DNA of 64,000 nucleotides from positions 243,836,558 to 243,900,557 of the forward strand of contig OY856409.1 in assembly GCA_963693085.1 (NCBI GenBank). Direction: 5' to 3'. Below, one piece after another: positions 23,624 through 36,108 of this stretch; within the stretch, counting starts at the first letter, position 1; each line of letters starts with the position of its first letter. A program made the translations under genes and the position numbers. This DNA comes from Alisma plantago-aquatica. Its lineage: Eukaryota > Streptophyta > Magnoliopsida > Alismatales > Alismataceae. Below the pieces are notes generated by a model. It worked only from the letters and a program-made list of their open reading frames with translations. It was not told the DNA's origin and searched no databases.

Positions 23624-23956
23624 GCCATTAAGACACAAAGGGGACCAGGAACTGAGCTAGTAGGCACATATCTTATGTGATAGTCATATCCACATTATAG
23701 TTTGCATGAATTAAATTCATCCAACAGTTAATTCATGTCATCGATGAAAACTTCAGAAAACCTCGGAAAACTAACTTGAGATATTCATAAGCGTAACCAC
23801 ATACCTTTGATTGCAGATTTGAGACAGAATTAACCAGAACAGAGAAATCCCAATCAAGCAACCAATTATGCACAGAATCCTGAAATAAATATACCAATTT
23901 CCTTTTATTAATATTTATCCAATATAATCACATTCCTTAGGATTTCTATTCCAATT

Positions 23957-24580
23957 TTAGGGTTTCCTTGGAAATTAGGGTTTCACTTCATCTTTTACTA
24001 TTCTAAACCCTAGTTTTATACCATTACTCTTAAACCCTAATCGTCTCATCTATTTTTTAATATTAAAGTTATCTTAACAACATATAACCCTATTTTTGGA
24101 TTAAAGGCACCATTAACCATTAATTAAGTTCATTAAGCCACTTTTACATTAAATCTACTATTTTTATCCTTTTAATCCATGACAAGATCATCATGCACAT
24201 TTATCATCAATTCCAAGTTCATTATAGCCTAATCACATATGAACTTGATTTGCCATAATTCTACCTTTTATTCATGAGAAAACCCTAATTACTACATTTA
24301 GGGTATTTATCCATAATTAAGGACTTTTGTATTCAAATAACTTAGAACCATCATTTAACAACATATTTTCGCATTTTTCAAAATATATATGATCTTATCC
24401 TCTTTTACCCTAAATTAGGGTTTCTAAATGCTTAATCATTCTCATATGGGGTAAAAACCCTAAATCATGCAATTTCACATCTAGATTAGGTTAGAATCTA
24501 ACATTATCATTCAACATGTTATTATTACTCAAACTAACCCATTAACCATCATAGATTTAATCATTAAACTCAATTAGGGT
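23957..24580. promoter_or_regulatory. telobox-rich segment
   Basis: About ten copies of AAACCCTA or its complement TAGGGTTT (some with one change) in roughly 620 bp, in both orientations and without regular spacing. Teloboxes are known plant cis-elements; a role here is inference. Confidence 0.55.
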
Positions 24581-25356
24581 TTCTAACCTAATTTCAATGC
24601 ACTTTTCATTAACATGACATACTTTCACAATTAGACACGGAATCAGGCTTTAATACCATTTTTATTGGATTCCTCTCGTTTTCCTGATAAATTTTCATAT
24701 ATAATATATAGCCATCTGAGTTACCAATTTTGAGTTAAGATTTCTGCAAGAAAATTTATATTCTGACTAATCTCTAGGCGACACGTCAGCACTTACCCAA
24801 TATATTTAGGCGGCCGGCTGGTTTATTGCTGAAAGGGCATCTTTGCCCTTTTCCATTATTCTTGATCTACAGGTGCTTGAGGGGAAGATTCATCTTTTGG
24901 TGAGCATTCATCTTCAACCCCCGATCCTTGCCCCACCTCGACACAGCATCATGGCTGGTCAACTTCGGTAGGTGACTTCCGCCCACTGGCTTCCACTTCC
25001 GTCCACACAAGGTCGCCCACCTTCGGCCTCCCCTGCTGAACTAATCTGGGCTCTCAATTGGTGGAGCGGGGATCAGCGTTGGCTAGGCGGAGAAGCTCTA
25101 TGTACCGCGCCTTCCTGGCTGACAGAGATGAAGGGGTAGGGTAGCTAGTCCAATTCCTAGCACATCTTGGCCCGAGGCACATGACCGAAGCCTCCCACAC
25201 AAACAATGACTTCAGAGGGGGTCCAAGATCCTATATATATAGGTATGTTCTTGGCTACCGAAAGCCATGACTCCTGGTTTGGGAAAAACACCAGTAGGCT
25301 ACGGAATCTCGCAAAACTTGGGGTAGACCAACTGGTGTTGGTCTCCTGAAGCTGTT

Positions 25357-26950
25357 TGATGCGATGATTTTGAGTCACATTTATAGACCTGTTTTATATG
25401 TGGTTTATGCTTTAATTAGTCATTTCTATGGTTAATATCGCATAATTCATCCATTTTGGTCTGTGCCATCATTTTATGTCAAATCCCCTAGTTTTATCAT
25501 TTTGAGCATTAATTATCACATTATTATTATTTGTGTGGATTTATTTGATCTTGTCTTTGAATTTCAGGAAAAACAAGTATTTGCTTCCGTCGATACCATC
25601 GACGAGACCGCAGGTTTCCAGCCGAAAGGAGCAGCAAAGAGTCGATACCATCGACGCTGATGTCGATGGTATCGAGACACCTTCAGGTTGCTGGCGAAGA
25701 AGCAGTCGATAGTATCGACACCAAGTCAATACCATCGACACGTGGAGGCTACAGCGTCGCAAAACCACAAAACTGATGCCTAAAGAAAGTCGATACCATC
25801 GACCCGCGTCGATGGTATCGAGATGATGAAGGCGCGATAAAGGAAGGATTTGCAGCCAGCCGCTACTGTAGCGGGTCAATACCATCGACTCACGTCGATG
25901 GTATCGACGCCGTCAGATATGCGTTGGATTCAGATTGATCTCAATCGGACGGCTGGAGTTAATTAACGACCTAATTAGGGACTTATACCTAATGACGGCC
26001 GCCCAGGATAGGGAGGATCGGATTTTGGCTTTTGCACAAGTGCCGAGGAGCGAGAGAAAGGAAAATGGAGGCCAGAAGTTCATACCTGTCGATGCGGACG
26101 CTGCCGAAGATGGATTTCACCACCGAGAGGTGGGAAAGCACGTGTTCTACGCAAAGGATCAATCGGTTCTTCTCCGTTCAGGGGTTTTCCCATTCAATTC
26201 ACGTTTTTCATATGATTTCCCCTATTTCTACCATGTACTTGTGTGAGATGAACATGCGGGGCTAATCCCCTCCATCTTTAGGACCGGGAGTAGCCCGGGA
26301 ATTCATTGTATGACAGTTTTATATTAGTAATTCATATTTTCTCTCTTAAATCCGTGGTATAGTTTCGTTTTATCCATATATTGTTATGCTTGATCACCAT
26401 GATAATAACCGAATGCCCTTAATCACTTCGACAGAAGGATTAATTGTTGAAAAGAGACGGAACCTACATTAATCGATAAATCTCTTGACAAAGGTGGTGT
26501 AAAATTAATGGTGGAAACTGAGAGACCGTTCGTAATGCACTTAGTTTAGGGAATAGGTTACTACGACGGTGGAACTGACCTAAACCTAAGTAGTGAATTG
26601 CACCACGACAGTGGGTAATTCTGTTTTCATGCCACTACCCTGATAGAGAGAGAAGATTGAGGCATTATATAAAATCTAATACAATGAATACCCGCGGTGA
26701 AACCGCAATCCTAAAGATACCTTTTTGAATTGATTAAATTAACCTTTAATCGATTGTTTGCTTTGTTTCATTTTTATTTTCTTTTAATTTTGACAACAAA
26801 CCCCAATTTGTTATTCGGCTTAGCTGATCGCAAATAGTTAGTAGGAGTTTCCGACAATTCCGAGTATCCCAGTGTTCGACTCGGGCCTCACAAGGCCTAT
26901 ACTACTCGACGCGTATACTTGCGTTTTAGCGCGTAGTAAAATACACGTCA
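25357..26950 (+). mobile_element. solo LTR of the gypsy family, 1594 bp, plus orientation
   Basis: Begins TGATGCGATGATTTTGAGTC and ends CGTCA, matching the gypsy LTRs at 11820 and 19899 read in reverse. Flanked by a perfect CTGTT duplication (25352-25356 and 26951-26955). It is more diverged than those two LTRs are from each other, and longer by about 134 bp. It carries nine of the 15-bp palindromes at 25589-25906. No internal sequence is present, so recombination between LTRs has removed the rest. Confidence 0.93.
25589..25906. repeat. quasi-palindrome cluster in solo LTR
   Basis: Nine GTCGATACCATCGAC-type copies, including pairs near 25641/25661, 25790/25809 and 25876/25894. This is more copies than in the other LTRs of the family, so copy number varies between members. 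Confidence 0.88.
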
Positions 26951-27849
26951 CTGTTGGATACGTTTCGCAAAACAGTCATGCCTTGGATTACAAGATTTCC
27001 ACTCTGTGGTTTCCTTTTCTAGTTTAAGGTGGAATATGATCTCTGGACCATCAGATCCCGATCCCACAGTCATTAGCTCACGCGGTCAATAACAAAGAGT
27101 CCAAGTCAGAAAAACTTTGTGATATTTAGAGATTATCCATTCATTTTAGGGATTTTCAAAATTCCATATCTCTTAAACCGTACATCCAAATAATCCCAAA
27201 TTTTGAGGAAAACTTATTAATGACATTATGTACATCTCTGCCAAATTTGGGTTCATTATCTAAAATAAAACGTGCCTTTTCTTTAGGTGCAAGATATTAC
27301 TCAATTATGAATATTTCTCACCTATTTTCTCTTTCCCTTGCTATAAAATTATGATTCTGAGTTCCTTGATCCTCAAGGGACCTTAATGGCTCGAAATCCT
27401 ATCTTGGGGATGTACCTTAACTTTTTTCTTATCTCTTATCCATTATTTCCCATTATCTTATTTATTTCATATCAAAATATTTCCTTTTGAGGATTTCTCT
27501 TTATTTCTCTTTTATTTTCCTCATTGGTATTCCTTTTAACATTAGGAATCCTTGGGATACGAAAATCCACCAAGGATAACTTAATTATACCTCTTTTTAC
27601 TTATTTTCCACATTTTACCATTATTTTTAATTTCTTTCTTAATAAAGAAATACTTAATTGATCTTTTCATTTTCTAATTGAATTTTTTTGTTATTTGGGC
27701 CCAATAGCTAATAAATCCCACAACACAATCATTAAGTCTATTGTAAACAAAATCCATTTATTCCACACAAATTATATCATTTGTTGTTCAAATATGAGAA
27801 ATTACGTTTCTCACCAAATGAACCCAAAAATTGGGGTTGTAACAATTAT

Positions 27850-28744
27850 CTCCAAATAACATCCTAATTTCTATCTTAACCTTTGTCTTTACCATATTTT
27901 TAAAACTAATATTAAAACATAAACATAAACTGCTAGTCTGCAGAATTTTCTAAGAGAAACATTCTCTTATACATGGATAATCTAAATTCAGATCAATCCT
28001 AAAAAAGTATATGTTGAGCGGGAGTATGTGTATATGCATGTAATTTGTTTGGCTTTGATCATGCCTACACCTATGTGCAAAGGACACACCACATTTGTGA
28101 TTTGTTGAGTAACAACTAACATCAGTGGTTTTATTGGGTAATTACGTGTCCTCTATAGATGAACTAGTAATCACATTTGGCATATCTGTGGAAGCATATA
28201 CTAGTTTATGTTATATTAGATGGTATATCATGAAAAGTTCAAAACCACGACTTAATATATATTTAAAATTACATTACATGTGTTTGAGCTGCTAAGAAAA
28301 TTCTACACAATAATAAAGATCATTAGTTGATCTTACGAAATGATGTCATATTATTGTTAGTCGACCATAATAGGATTATGACATGTGGCATTTTATTTAG
28401 CAAACAAAATCATCTATTTTTTATAAAATATTTTAATATTTTTTTATTATTAGGAAGGAGTAAAGACGAAGGGGCCACAAAGGGGTTCCTTTGGCTAAGC
28501 ATGTTAGTGGTTGTAGTGTAGGTTGCGGGTTCAAAATTTTCTAGAGCTTTATATGGACAACTAAAGGTTATGCATCGTGGTTAGTCATGGGATTGGATCT
28601 CTCCTCCTCGCACCATTAGATAGACATTAATTTATCAGAAGGACAAAAGATGAATGAGATTTAATGTGGTTTAGAAAGTCACAATTGGATAGGGGGTGAC
28701 AAGCAATATTTTGAGAGACAAAGATACGTGAGAAGTGAGGAGGA
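27850..28744. other. AT-rich intergenic stretch with a SINE-like segment
   Basis: No coding sequence. At about 28470-28630 a short GC-richer segment reads TTTGGCTAAGCATG, then about 30 nt later GGTTGCGGGTTCAAAATTTT. These resemble the A and B boxes of a tRNA-derived SINE, with degraded matches and no target duplication found. Confidence 0.3.
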
Positions 28745-28749
28745 AAAGT
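28745..28749. repeat. copia target-site duplication, left
   Basis: AAAGT immediately before TGTTGGGTTC; matches 36104-36108. Confidence 0.88.
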
Positions 28750-29307
28750 TGTTGGGTTCTAGGGGAGGCAGATAATGCAGCAGAACCAAACAATTTTCTC
28801 CCCAAACCCAGAATAAGGAAACGTGTCAACGTCTATACAATAGGAAAGGATGGTTTGTGGAATAATACCTTATCCTGAGGCTTGATCGGTGATAATACCT
28901 CACGCCTTGCGCGGTCTTCACCTCCGGTCTTGGACGGTGTCTGTGCAGCTCCTGGTTGCACCGGGATTGACAACTCCTGGTCTCACCAGGACTGTCAGGA
29001 TTGACAGTTGTCCTCCGAGCGGCAGAAACCTCCCGCCTCTGAAGTAGTCCACACGGACCACCTGGAACTCCACACTCCTTGTCCCACAGGGAGTTGGAAG
29101 GAGTCGCACCCTCCTATTGACATACTAGTCACCAACACACTCTCCTGCCTCCAGTTGCAACTGCAGTTGTCTTTCCCTTGCTGCGCCTCCCTTTACGGGT
29201 AGCACTTGCTCGGGCTCTCTCGGTTACCAAAACCAGAGAGAATGACAACTTTGCAGAGCAACTGGTTGCACTGAGTTGTACTTTTAGAACCCCCCCCCCA
29301 ATACCCC

Positions 29308-29318
29308 TATATATATAG
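29308..29318 (-). promoter_or_regulatory. TATA box in 3' LTR
   Basis: TATATATATA between C-rich and G-rich flanks, about 100 bp downstream (minus strand) of the palindrome array. Confidence 0.55.
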
Positions 29319-29411
29319 GAGGGTCATGGGACAGGGTTCTCCATCCCGAGAAATGCGGGACTAAAAGCAGGAGTAGAAGGGTTCGAGATTTTCCACAAAA
29401 GCAACCAACTC

Positions 29412-29812
29412 GCAACATGAACCGATCATTTCACAACTGAAATGGTCGGTTGGGGATCTGAACCGGTCAGTTGACACCTCAACCGATCGGTTGGGACACC
29501 TCAACCGGTCGGCTCACAAGTGAACCGGTCGGTTGGTGGTCTAGGTCGGTTCCCGATTGACTTTCCTTCTTTTATTTCTAATTGGTATCGAATACCAATC
29601 CTATTTCCCAATCAAATGGGCAATTTAAACGAAAGGAAAATTCTCACCAATCTTACTTTCCCAACTTGCTCGGTTGCACCAGTTGAATCGATCATTTCAA
29701 CACTTGAAGCAATCGGTTCACCCTGATCTTGAGCCGATCAGCTCAACACTTGAGCCGACCGGTTCACCAAGCTCAGCCGACCGGTTCATCTCATGAACCG
29801 ATCAATTGGGAG
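29412..29812. repeat. AACCGRTCGGTT palindrome array, 3' LTR
   Basis: About a dozen exact or near copies of AACCGATCGGTT / AACCGGTCGGTT, for example at 29461, 29481, 29503 and 29523, with degenerate forms near 29731, 29755, 29776 and 29796. Spacing is irregular. Confidence 0.85.
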
Positions 29813-31599
29813 TGCAGGTTGTGTAGAATCAGTCAATTGCGATTTCAATCAATCTGATACTCCAATCAATGTGTCCAACACCTTGAACATTATGAGATTG
29901 AGCCATCAATTGATTGAGTGTTTAATTGAACTACTAAATTCCTTTAGTAATCAATCTAAACATTGCTTGTGGACAAAACTCCTCTTCCAGGTTAAATCCT
30001 TTGTGTGTGACCCTGCAGGTCCATTTCACGTTGGCAGTGAAAGTCCATAACACTTATGACTTCACAAGCAAAGAGCGGTTCCTAGTCACACATCAGTGCT
30101 ACCCAAGTGAAAGTAGAAAGTTGGAGAACAACTTTCAATCCTACAATCTGTGAATGGTGTTACAGCGAATGTATAATTCCTTTTTCACTGATATCCCGAA
30201 TGAACTCGAGGCATGGAACACTCATACTGTCAACGTTCATTCACTTTCTTGATCGTAGAGTATATTGAACGAGATATGTATGACATGAATATCACATACT
30301 GATTCACACATGCATTCGCACACCTATCTCAATCCTACTCACCAAGTGGCCTTGGATATCAAACTCCCTCAGGAGGGACAAATCCCATATCTATCACTCA
30401 CCCCTCAAAAGCCCCATGTGTCAAAGCCACCCAATCATCACCTTTATAACAACCCATGTTTTAGGACTACGTTTGATAATGTCAAAGTGTGCCCAATGAC
30501 ATTTGTTGAGTGTAGTGATTTCAGGTCAAAGAATCACATTCACCACCATCACTGTGAGTACTGACTGTGACTACCATGTCATGGTTCCATGTGTCAAACT
30601 CACGGTGGGTTTGTCCGGTACACTTTTTCTCTAACAAGTACCTATGTGTTTGGTTTGATATATCTATATCATGACTAATGAGATTTTGTCATCAACCAAC
30701 ACCACAATCTAGTCTTGTGTGTCAATTATGTCTATCTACCTTCCACAATGACATCCGACTAGGGACATAATGAGAATGTACAAACTCTTAGCATCTGTAT
30801 GATCTCATCGTTCAGGTCCTCAACCTGAAGGCATACGTCATTGAGTACTGTCATTCTCTAGACATTCAATTTGTTCTATCACTATCTCATATGACTGAAC
30901 TAGAAAGAATTGGAAGCTTGCCTTTTATGTTTATCAAATCAATCTTAATGTATCCCACCAATCATCCCATGATTGGCTCTCAGGGCATACATACCAAGAT
31001 TTAAGCACTTGTTGTATTCATATTGGTATTTCTCTAAACACCATTTGAAGTATTAGCATTTGTTCCAATAGGTATGTAAATACATCACATGTATCATACC
31101 TAATAGGATAATCATTCTCCCACTACCTTTAGTGAAGATTGATTAATCATGTCCAAGATATTCATGTCTCTTACTGGTTCTCTAACCAAAAGAGTCTAGA
31201 TTTATCCATCATATGGAAACTAGAAGAGAATTTCTCATGATTGATGCTAATTTGATTGTTTGAGTTATCTATAACTTTTAGGTATCATTTTATGTTATGC
31301 ATATCAAATACCACAAGAGAAACAAGGCATTGCCACAAAGATCACATCTTTATAAATTGAAACATTTCTTTATTGATTGCAATCATTGTCATACAATATG
31401 CAAAAAATAAAGTGTTTCTATCTATTGGCAAATATGAAATAGCAGTTCATAACTATATTACATGCCTTTTAGGCTGAAAATAAACTAAAGTACTCCTATC
31501 TATGGCAGCAACACTTGCCCCAATTATGAGTGCTTTACACTTTACATCTTGGTATCATATACCTCAAAAAGTGTTACAAGTTTATTTTTCATGACACCT

Positions 31600-32454
31600 T
31601 CAAGTGGAGAATTCAATTGTCTCCTTCTTCTTTTGTTCTTCCAGATAGAGAGGACAATTCCTTTTCCAATGTCCTGGCTTTTGACAATGGTGGAAATTTC
31701 CTTTGTTGGTCATGCCTCCTTTGGCCTTGAGAGCTGAAGATGACTTGGGCTTCTGGATAGCATCAGAACCTTTCTTAGCTTTGTCCTTGCCCTTGTGCTT
31801 GGACTTGCCTTTCTTGCTCGTGATCACCATCACGGACTTAGGCTTTTCCTTCTTCATATGTATCTCGGTTGTCCTCAACATGCCCAACAACTCTAACAGT
31901 GGCCTATCAAAGTTGTTCATGTTGTAGTTCATCACAAACTGACTGTAAGATTCTGGCAACGATTGCAGTATCACGTCAGTAGAAAACTCTTGGCTCAGTG
32001 GAAATCCCAGTCTCTGCAAGTTCTCCACATACCCAATCATCTTGAGTGTGTGAGGACCAACTGGATCTCCTTCTATCATGACGCACTTGAACAGTGCCCT
32101 TGAGACATTGTATCTCTCTTGCCGTGCCTGATCTTCATACATGTTCCTGAGATGCTGAATCATCTCAATGACACCCATGTTCTCATGCTGCCTCTGCAAC
32201 TCATGGTTCATAGAACATAACATCAAGCACTTTGCATCAATGGCATCATCAGAATGCTTCTTGTAAGCATCCCTTTTTGTCTTTGGTGAATTAGGAGCGG
32301 GTTCCTCTAGAATTGGAGTATCCAGGACATAGAGCTTACGCTCTTGAGTGAGAACAATTCTCAATGTCCGATACCAGTCGTGGAAGTTTGTCCCATTTAG
32401 CTTGTCCTTGTCAAGGACCGATCACAAAGAAAAGTGATTGTTGTTTGTTGCCAT
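31600..32454 (-). pseudogene. copia gag, one stop and a damaged zinc knuckle
   Basis: The minus-strand frame starts at ATG 32454-32452 (MATNNNHFS) and ends at 31600, 285 codons including stop. Codon 11 is TGA (32422-32424). Next come KDKLNGTNFHDWYRTLRIVL and VLDTP, typical of copia gag N-termini, then a UBN2-type helical domain (RNMYEDQARQERYN, LQRLGFPLS, ILQSLPESYSQFVMNYN). A Lys-rich linker leads to a zinc knuckle FHHCQKPGHWKRNC in which the first Cys is Phe. It would form the particle shell and bind RNA. No protease or polymerase follows. Confidence 0.92.
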
Positions 32455-33872
32455 TTGTACTACAAAAGGAAAATATGCAATTTCAATCCAAAAACTCATT
32501 TTTGACTTATTTTATTGATTTGAAAAGTTTGCCGATATAATTAGGCCTTTATTTAATTATCGCTCCCACTATTTTACTTCAACTTGATAGCCCTCACCAT
32601 CAATTCGGAAGATTGCAGCGTACAACCTTCTAGTGGGCAAGATCCTGAAATCCTCCAAGTCATGGACCAGCTTGGGCTGTCACCCACAACATAGATCTCT
32701 CAGGTAGGCAACTCTTGCCAATTGCATCATATGCAGCTCTTAATAAGATGTCATATGCAACTCCTTGCCATGATCATCTCCATGCCTCAAGGTGCTAGAT
32801 CCCATATAGGTCACCTTGTTAAGTCCGACCCAAAGCCAACACGATGAATATGCACCCTGCTTGGGAAGACCCACATATCCATCCTTCATGCTTCCACGAG
32901 ATAGACGGTGCACCACGCTTGGGCGTTCCCACACTTGGTCGATCAAGTTTTTCACGTGTGTCACATTTGGAAGGCATCTAAAACTTAATATTTAAGGAGG
33001 GATTTGGTTTTTATATACATATACATATCCAATCACCACAATACATAATATGTATCATATACATGCTATATCCCACAGAAAACATACAAAATGATAAAAG
33101 TGATGATTATGGCCATCCTAATGTGATTCCTCAAGCCAAGAGGAATCACGGTCATCTAGGTCTACATCACATGCAACCTGTACAAGATGAACTCTGTGCT
33201 TTGCCTTTGGATTACATCAACTCATCACATGATTGATTGCTTATCCTGGCCTGGTCGTCTGTGTGCCACCAGCCGGTCGGTTGGCTCCTCCAACCGATCA
33301 GTTCGCCTAGTCGTCGTGCATCTCGTCATGGCCGCCACCCGCTCATCTCGCTCCTCGAACCGGTCATCAACCGATTGGTTCACTCCTTGAACTGATCGTC
33401 TGGAACGTCAACCAATTGGTTCACGCCTTGAACCGATCGTCTCAGTTGTCGTCAGGATGTCCTACAGGTCTTTGACATAATAGGAAATAAAATTCTATCC
33501 AATTTTACATTGTATAAAAGGAGAAACCCCGAGTTACATTCGGGGGGAGCAAAAGTAGGAAAGAATCTCGAATTATTTCGAGTTACATCAAGAATAGGAG
33601 AAGGAAGATTAGTGTGCAGACCGAGATGCAAGAAAACACATACAACCATACACAGATAGGGTTTATTGGCCATAACCACGCTATACATCCACCACAAAAC
33701 TCGTTTAAGGGATTTGTAGATTTTTAATACATATCATATATGTAATTTGGGATTTGTGGATTTAGGATTGGACATGCATAAAGCCAATTTTATTTGCATC
33801 GTATGCAATAAATAAAGGCGACAAACCAAAATCGATCATATTGATATTCCTAAAATATAGAGCAGTTGGCGT
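32455..33872 (-). other. copia leader between primer site and gag
   Basis: About 1.4 kb without coding sequence. The section 33271-33442 holds further AACCGATCGGTT-type palindromes (for example CCGGTCGGTT, AACCGATCAGTT, AACCGATTGGTT, AACCAATTGGTT). Confidence 0.7.
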
Positions 33873-33885
33873 GGCTCTGATACCA
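33873..33885 (-). promoter_or_regulatory. primer binding site, initiator tRNA-Met type
   Basis: Minus strand TGGTATCAGAGCC, one base inside the 5' LTR. This is the canonical copia primer site. Confidence 0.95.
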
Positions 33886-34443
33886 CTGTTGGGTTCTAGG
33901 GGAGGTAGAGAATGCAGCGGAAACAAAAAAAATTCTCCCCAAACCTGGAACAAAGAAACGCGTCAACGTCTATACAATAGGAAAAGATGGTTTGTGGAAT
34001 CATACCTTATCCCAATGCTTGCTCAGCGACAATACCTTGCGCCTTGCACGATCTTCACCTCTGGTCTTGGACAGTGTCTGTGCAGCTCCTAGTTGCACCA
34101 GGACTGACGACTCCTGGTCTCACCGGGACTGTCGGGATTGACAGTTGTCCTCCAAGAGGCAGAAACCTCCTGCCTCTGAAGTAGTCCACACGGACCACCT
34201 GGAACTCCACACTCCTTTTCCCACAAGGAGTTGGAAGGAGTCGCACCCTCCTATTGACATACTAGTCGCCAACACACTCTCCTGCCTCCAGTTGCAACTG
34301 TAGTTGTCTTTCCCTTGCTGCGCCTCCCTTTGCGGGTAGCACTTTCTCGGGCTCTCTCGGTTACCAAAACCAGAGAGAATGAGAACTTTGTAGAGCAACT
34401 GGTTGCACTGAGTTGTACTTTTAGAAGCCCCCCCCAATACCCC

Positions 34444-34451
34444 TATATATA
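34444..34451 (-). promoter_or_regulatory. TATA box in 5' LTR
   Basis: TATATATA with the same flanks as in the other LTR, read on the minus strand directly downstream of the palindrome array. Confidence 0.6.
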
Positions 34452-34552
34452 GGAGGGTCATGGGACAGGGTTCTCCATCCCGGGAAATGCGGGACTAAAA
34501 GAAGGAGTAGAAGGGTTTGAGATTTTCCACAGAAGCAACCAACTCGCAACCT

Positions 34553-34940
34553 GAATCGATCGTTTCACAACTGAAACGGTCGATTGGGGATCTGAACCGA
34601 TCGGTTGACACCTCAACCGATTGGTTGGGACACCTCAACCGGTCAGTTCACAAGTGAACTGGTCGGTTGGTGGTCCAGGTCGGTTCCCGATTGACTTTCC
34701 TTCTTTTTTTTCTAATTGGTATCGAATACCAATCCTATTTCCCAATCAAATTGGGAAATTGAAATGAAAGGAAAATTCTCACCAATCTTACTTTCCCAAC
34801 TTGCTCGGTTGCACCAGTTGAATCGATCGTTTCTACACTTGAAGCAATTGGTTCACCCTGATCTTGAGCTGATCGGCTCAACACTTGAGCCGACCGGTTC
34901 ACCAAGCTCAACCGACTGGTTCATCTCATGAACCGATCGG
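34553..34940. repeat. AACCGRTCGGTT palindrome array, 5' LTR
   Basis: Same array as in the left LTR, with individual copies differing by substitutions (for example AACCGATCGGTT at 34595 and 34931). It ends about 100 bp upstream of the TATA box on the transcribed strand, in U3. Confidence 0.85.
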
Positions 34941-36103
34941 TTGGGAGTGCAGGTTGTGCAAAATCAGTCAATTGTGATTTCAATCAATTCGATACTCCAA
35001 TCAATGTGTCCAACACCTTGAACATTATGAGATTGAGCCATCAATTGATTGAGTGTTTAATTAAACTATTAAACTCCTTTAGTAATCAATCTAAACATTG
35101 CTTGTGGACAAAACTTCTCTTACAGGTTAAATCCTTTGTGTGTGACCATGCAGGTCCATTTCACGTTGGCAGTGAAAGTCCATAACACTTATGACTTCAC
35201 AAGCAAAGAGCGGTGCCTAGTCACACATCAATGCTACCCAAGTGAAAGTAGAAAGTTGGAGAACAACTTTCAATCCTACAATCCGTGAATGGTGTTACAG
35301 TGAATGTATAATTCCTTTGTCACTGATATCCCGAATGAACTTGAGGCATGGAACAGTCATCCTGTCAACGTTCTTTCACTTTCTTGATCTCATAGTAGAT
35401 TGAACGAGATATGTATGACATCAATATCACATATTGATTCACACATGTGTGCGCATGCCTATCTCAATCCTACTCACCAAGTGGCCTTGGATATCAAACT
35501 CCCTCAAGAGGGACAAATCCCATATCTATCACTCACCCCTCAAAAGCCGCATGTGTCAAAGCCACCCAATCATCACCTTTATAACAACCCATGTTTCAGG
35601 ACTGCGTTTGATGATGTCAAAGTGTGCCCAACGACATGTGTTGAGTGTAGTGATTTCAGGTCAAAGAATCACATTCACCACCATCACTGTGAGTACTGAC
35701 TGTGACTACCATGTCATGGTTCCATGTGTCAAACTCACGGTGGGTCTGTCCGGTACACTTGTTCTCTAACAAGTACATATGTGTTTGGTTTGATATCTCT
35801 ATATCATGACTAATGAGATTTTGTCATCAACCAACACCACAATCTAGTCTTATGACATCCGAATAGGGACATAATGAGAATGTACAAACTCTTAGCATCT
35901 GTATGATCTCATCGTTTAGGTCCTCAACCTGAAGGCATACGTCATTGACTACTGTCATTCTCTAGACATTCAATCTGTTCTATCACTATCTCATATGACT
36001 GAACCAGAAAGAATTGGAAGCTTGCCTTTGATGTTTATCAAATCAATCTTAATGTATCCCACCAATCATCCCATGATTGGCTCTCAGGGCATACATACCA
36101 ACA

Positions 36104-36108
36104 AAAGT
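36104..36108. repeat. copia target-site duplication, right
   Basis: AAAGT directly after the LTR; matches 28745-28749. Confidence 0.88.

Larger units (their letters stand above)
22999..27844. mobile_element. large TG..CA element, probable solo LTR (about 3.25 kb without nested insert)
   Basis: Opens TGTTACGACCCC and closes GGGGTTGTAACA, which are 11/12 inverted matches as expected for LTR ends. The flanks are GTTAT (22994-22998) and ATTAT (27845-27849), a 5-bp duplication with one change. No coding region or second LTR lies inside. It contains a 48-bp local duplication, a telobox-rich segment, a GC-rich zone (about 24780-25150) and a nested solo LTR. Orientation cannot be fixed because the ends are nearly symmetrical. 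Confidence 0.65.
28750..30999 (-). repeat. copia 3' LTR, 2250 bp
   Basis: Begins TGTTGGGTTCTAGG; the far end is CATACCAAGA, where the other LTR has CATACCAACA, so the terminal CA has mutated. It has about 31 bp near 30718-30748 that the other LTR lacks. Confidence 0.93.
28750..36103 (-). mobile_element. Ty1/copia element with gag only, 7354 bp, minus orientation
   Basis: Two long direct LTRs (28750-30999 and 33887-36103) are flanked by a perfect AAAGT duplication. On the minus strand the right LTR is followed by an initiator-Met primer site, a palindrome-bearing leader, gag, and then the left LTR. The internal region is only 2.9 kb and lacks protease, integrase and reverse transcriptase. A purine-rich GTAGTGGGAGAATG at about 31110-31123 (minus strand) looks like a polypurine tract but sits about 110 bp short of the LTR. 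Confidence 0.94.
33887..36103 (-). repeat. copia 5' LTR, 2217 bp
   Basis: TGTTGGGTTC..CATACCAACA. Closely similar to 28750-30999 along its whole length apart from small indels. Confidence 0.94.

Noticed and set aside
29289..29299. C-run as a regulatory tract
   Set aside because: It is a simple homopolymer whose length differs between the two LTRs.
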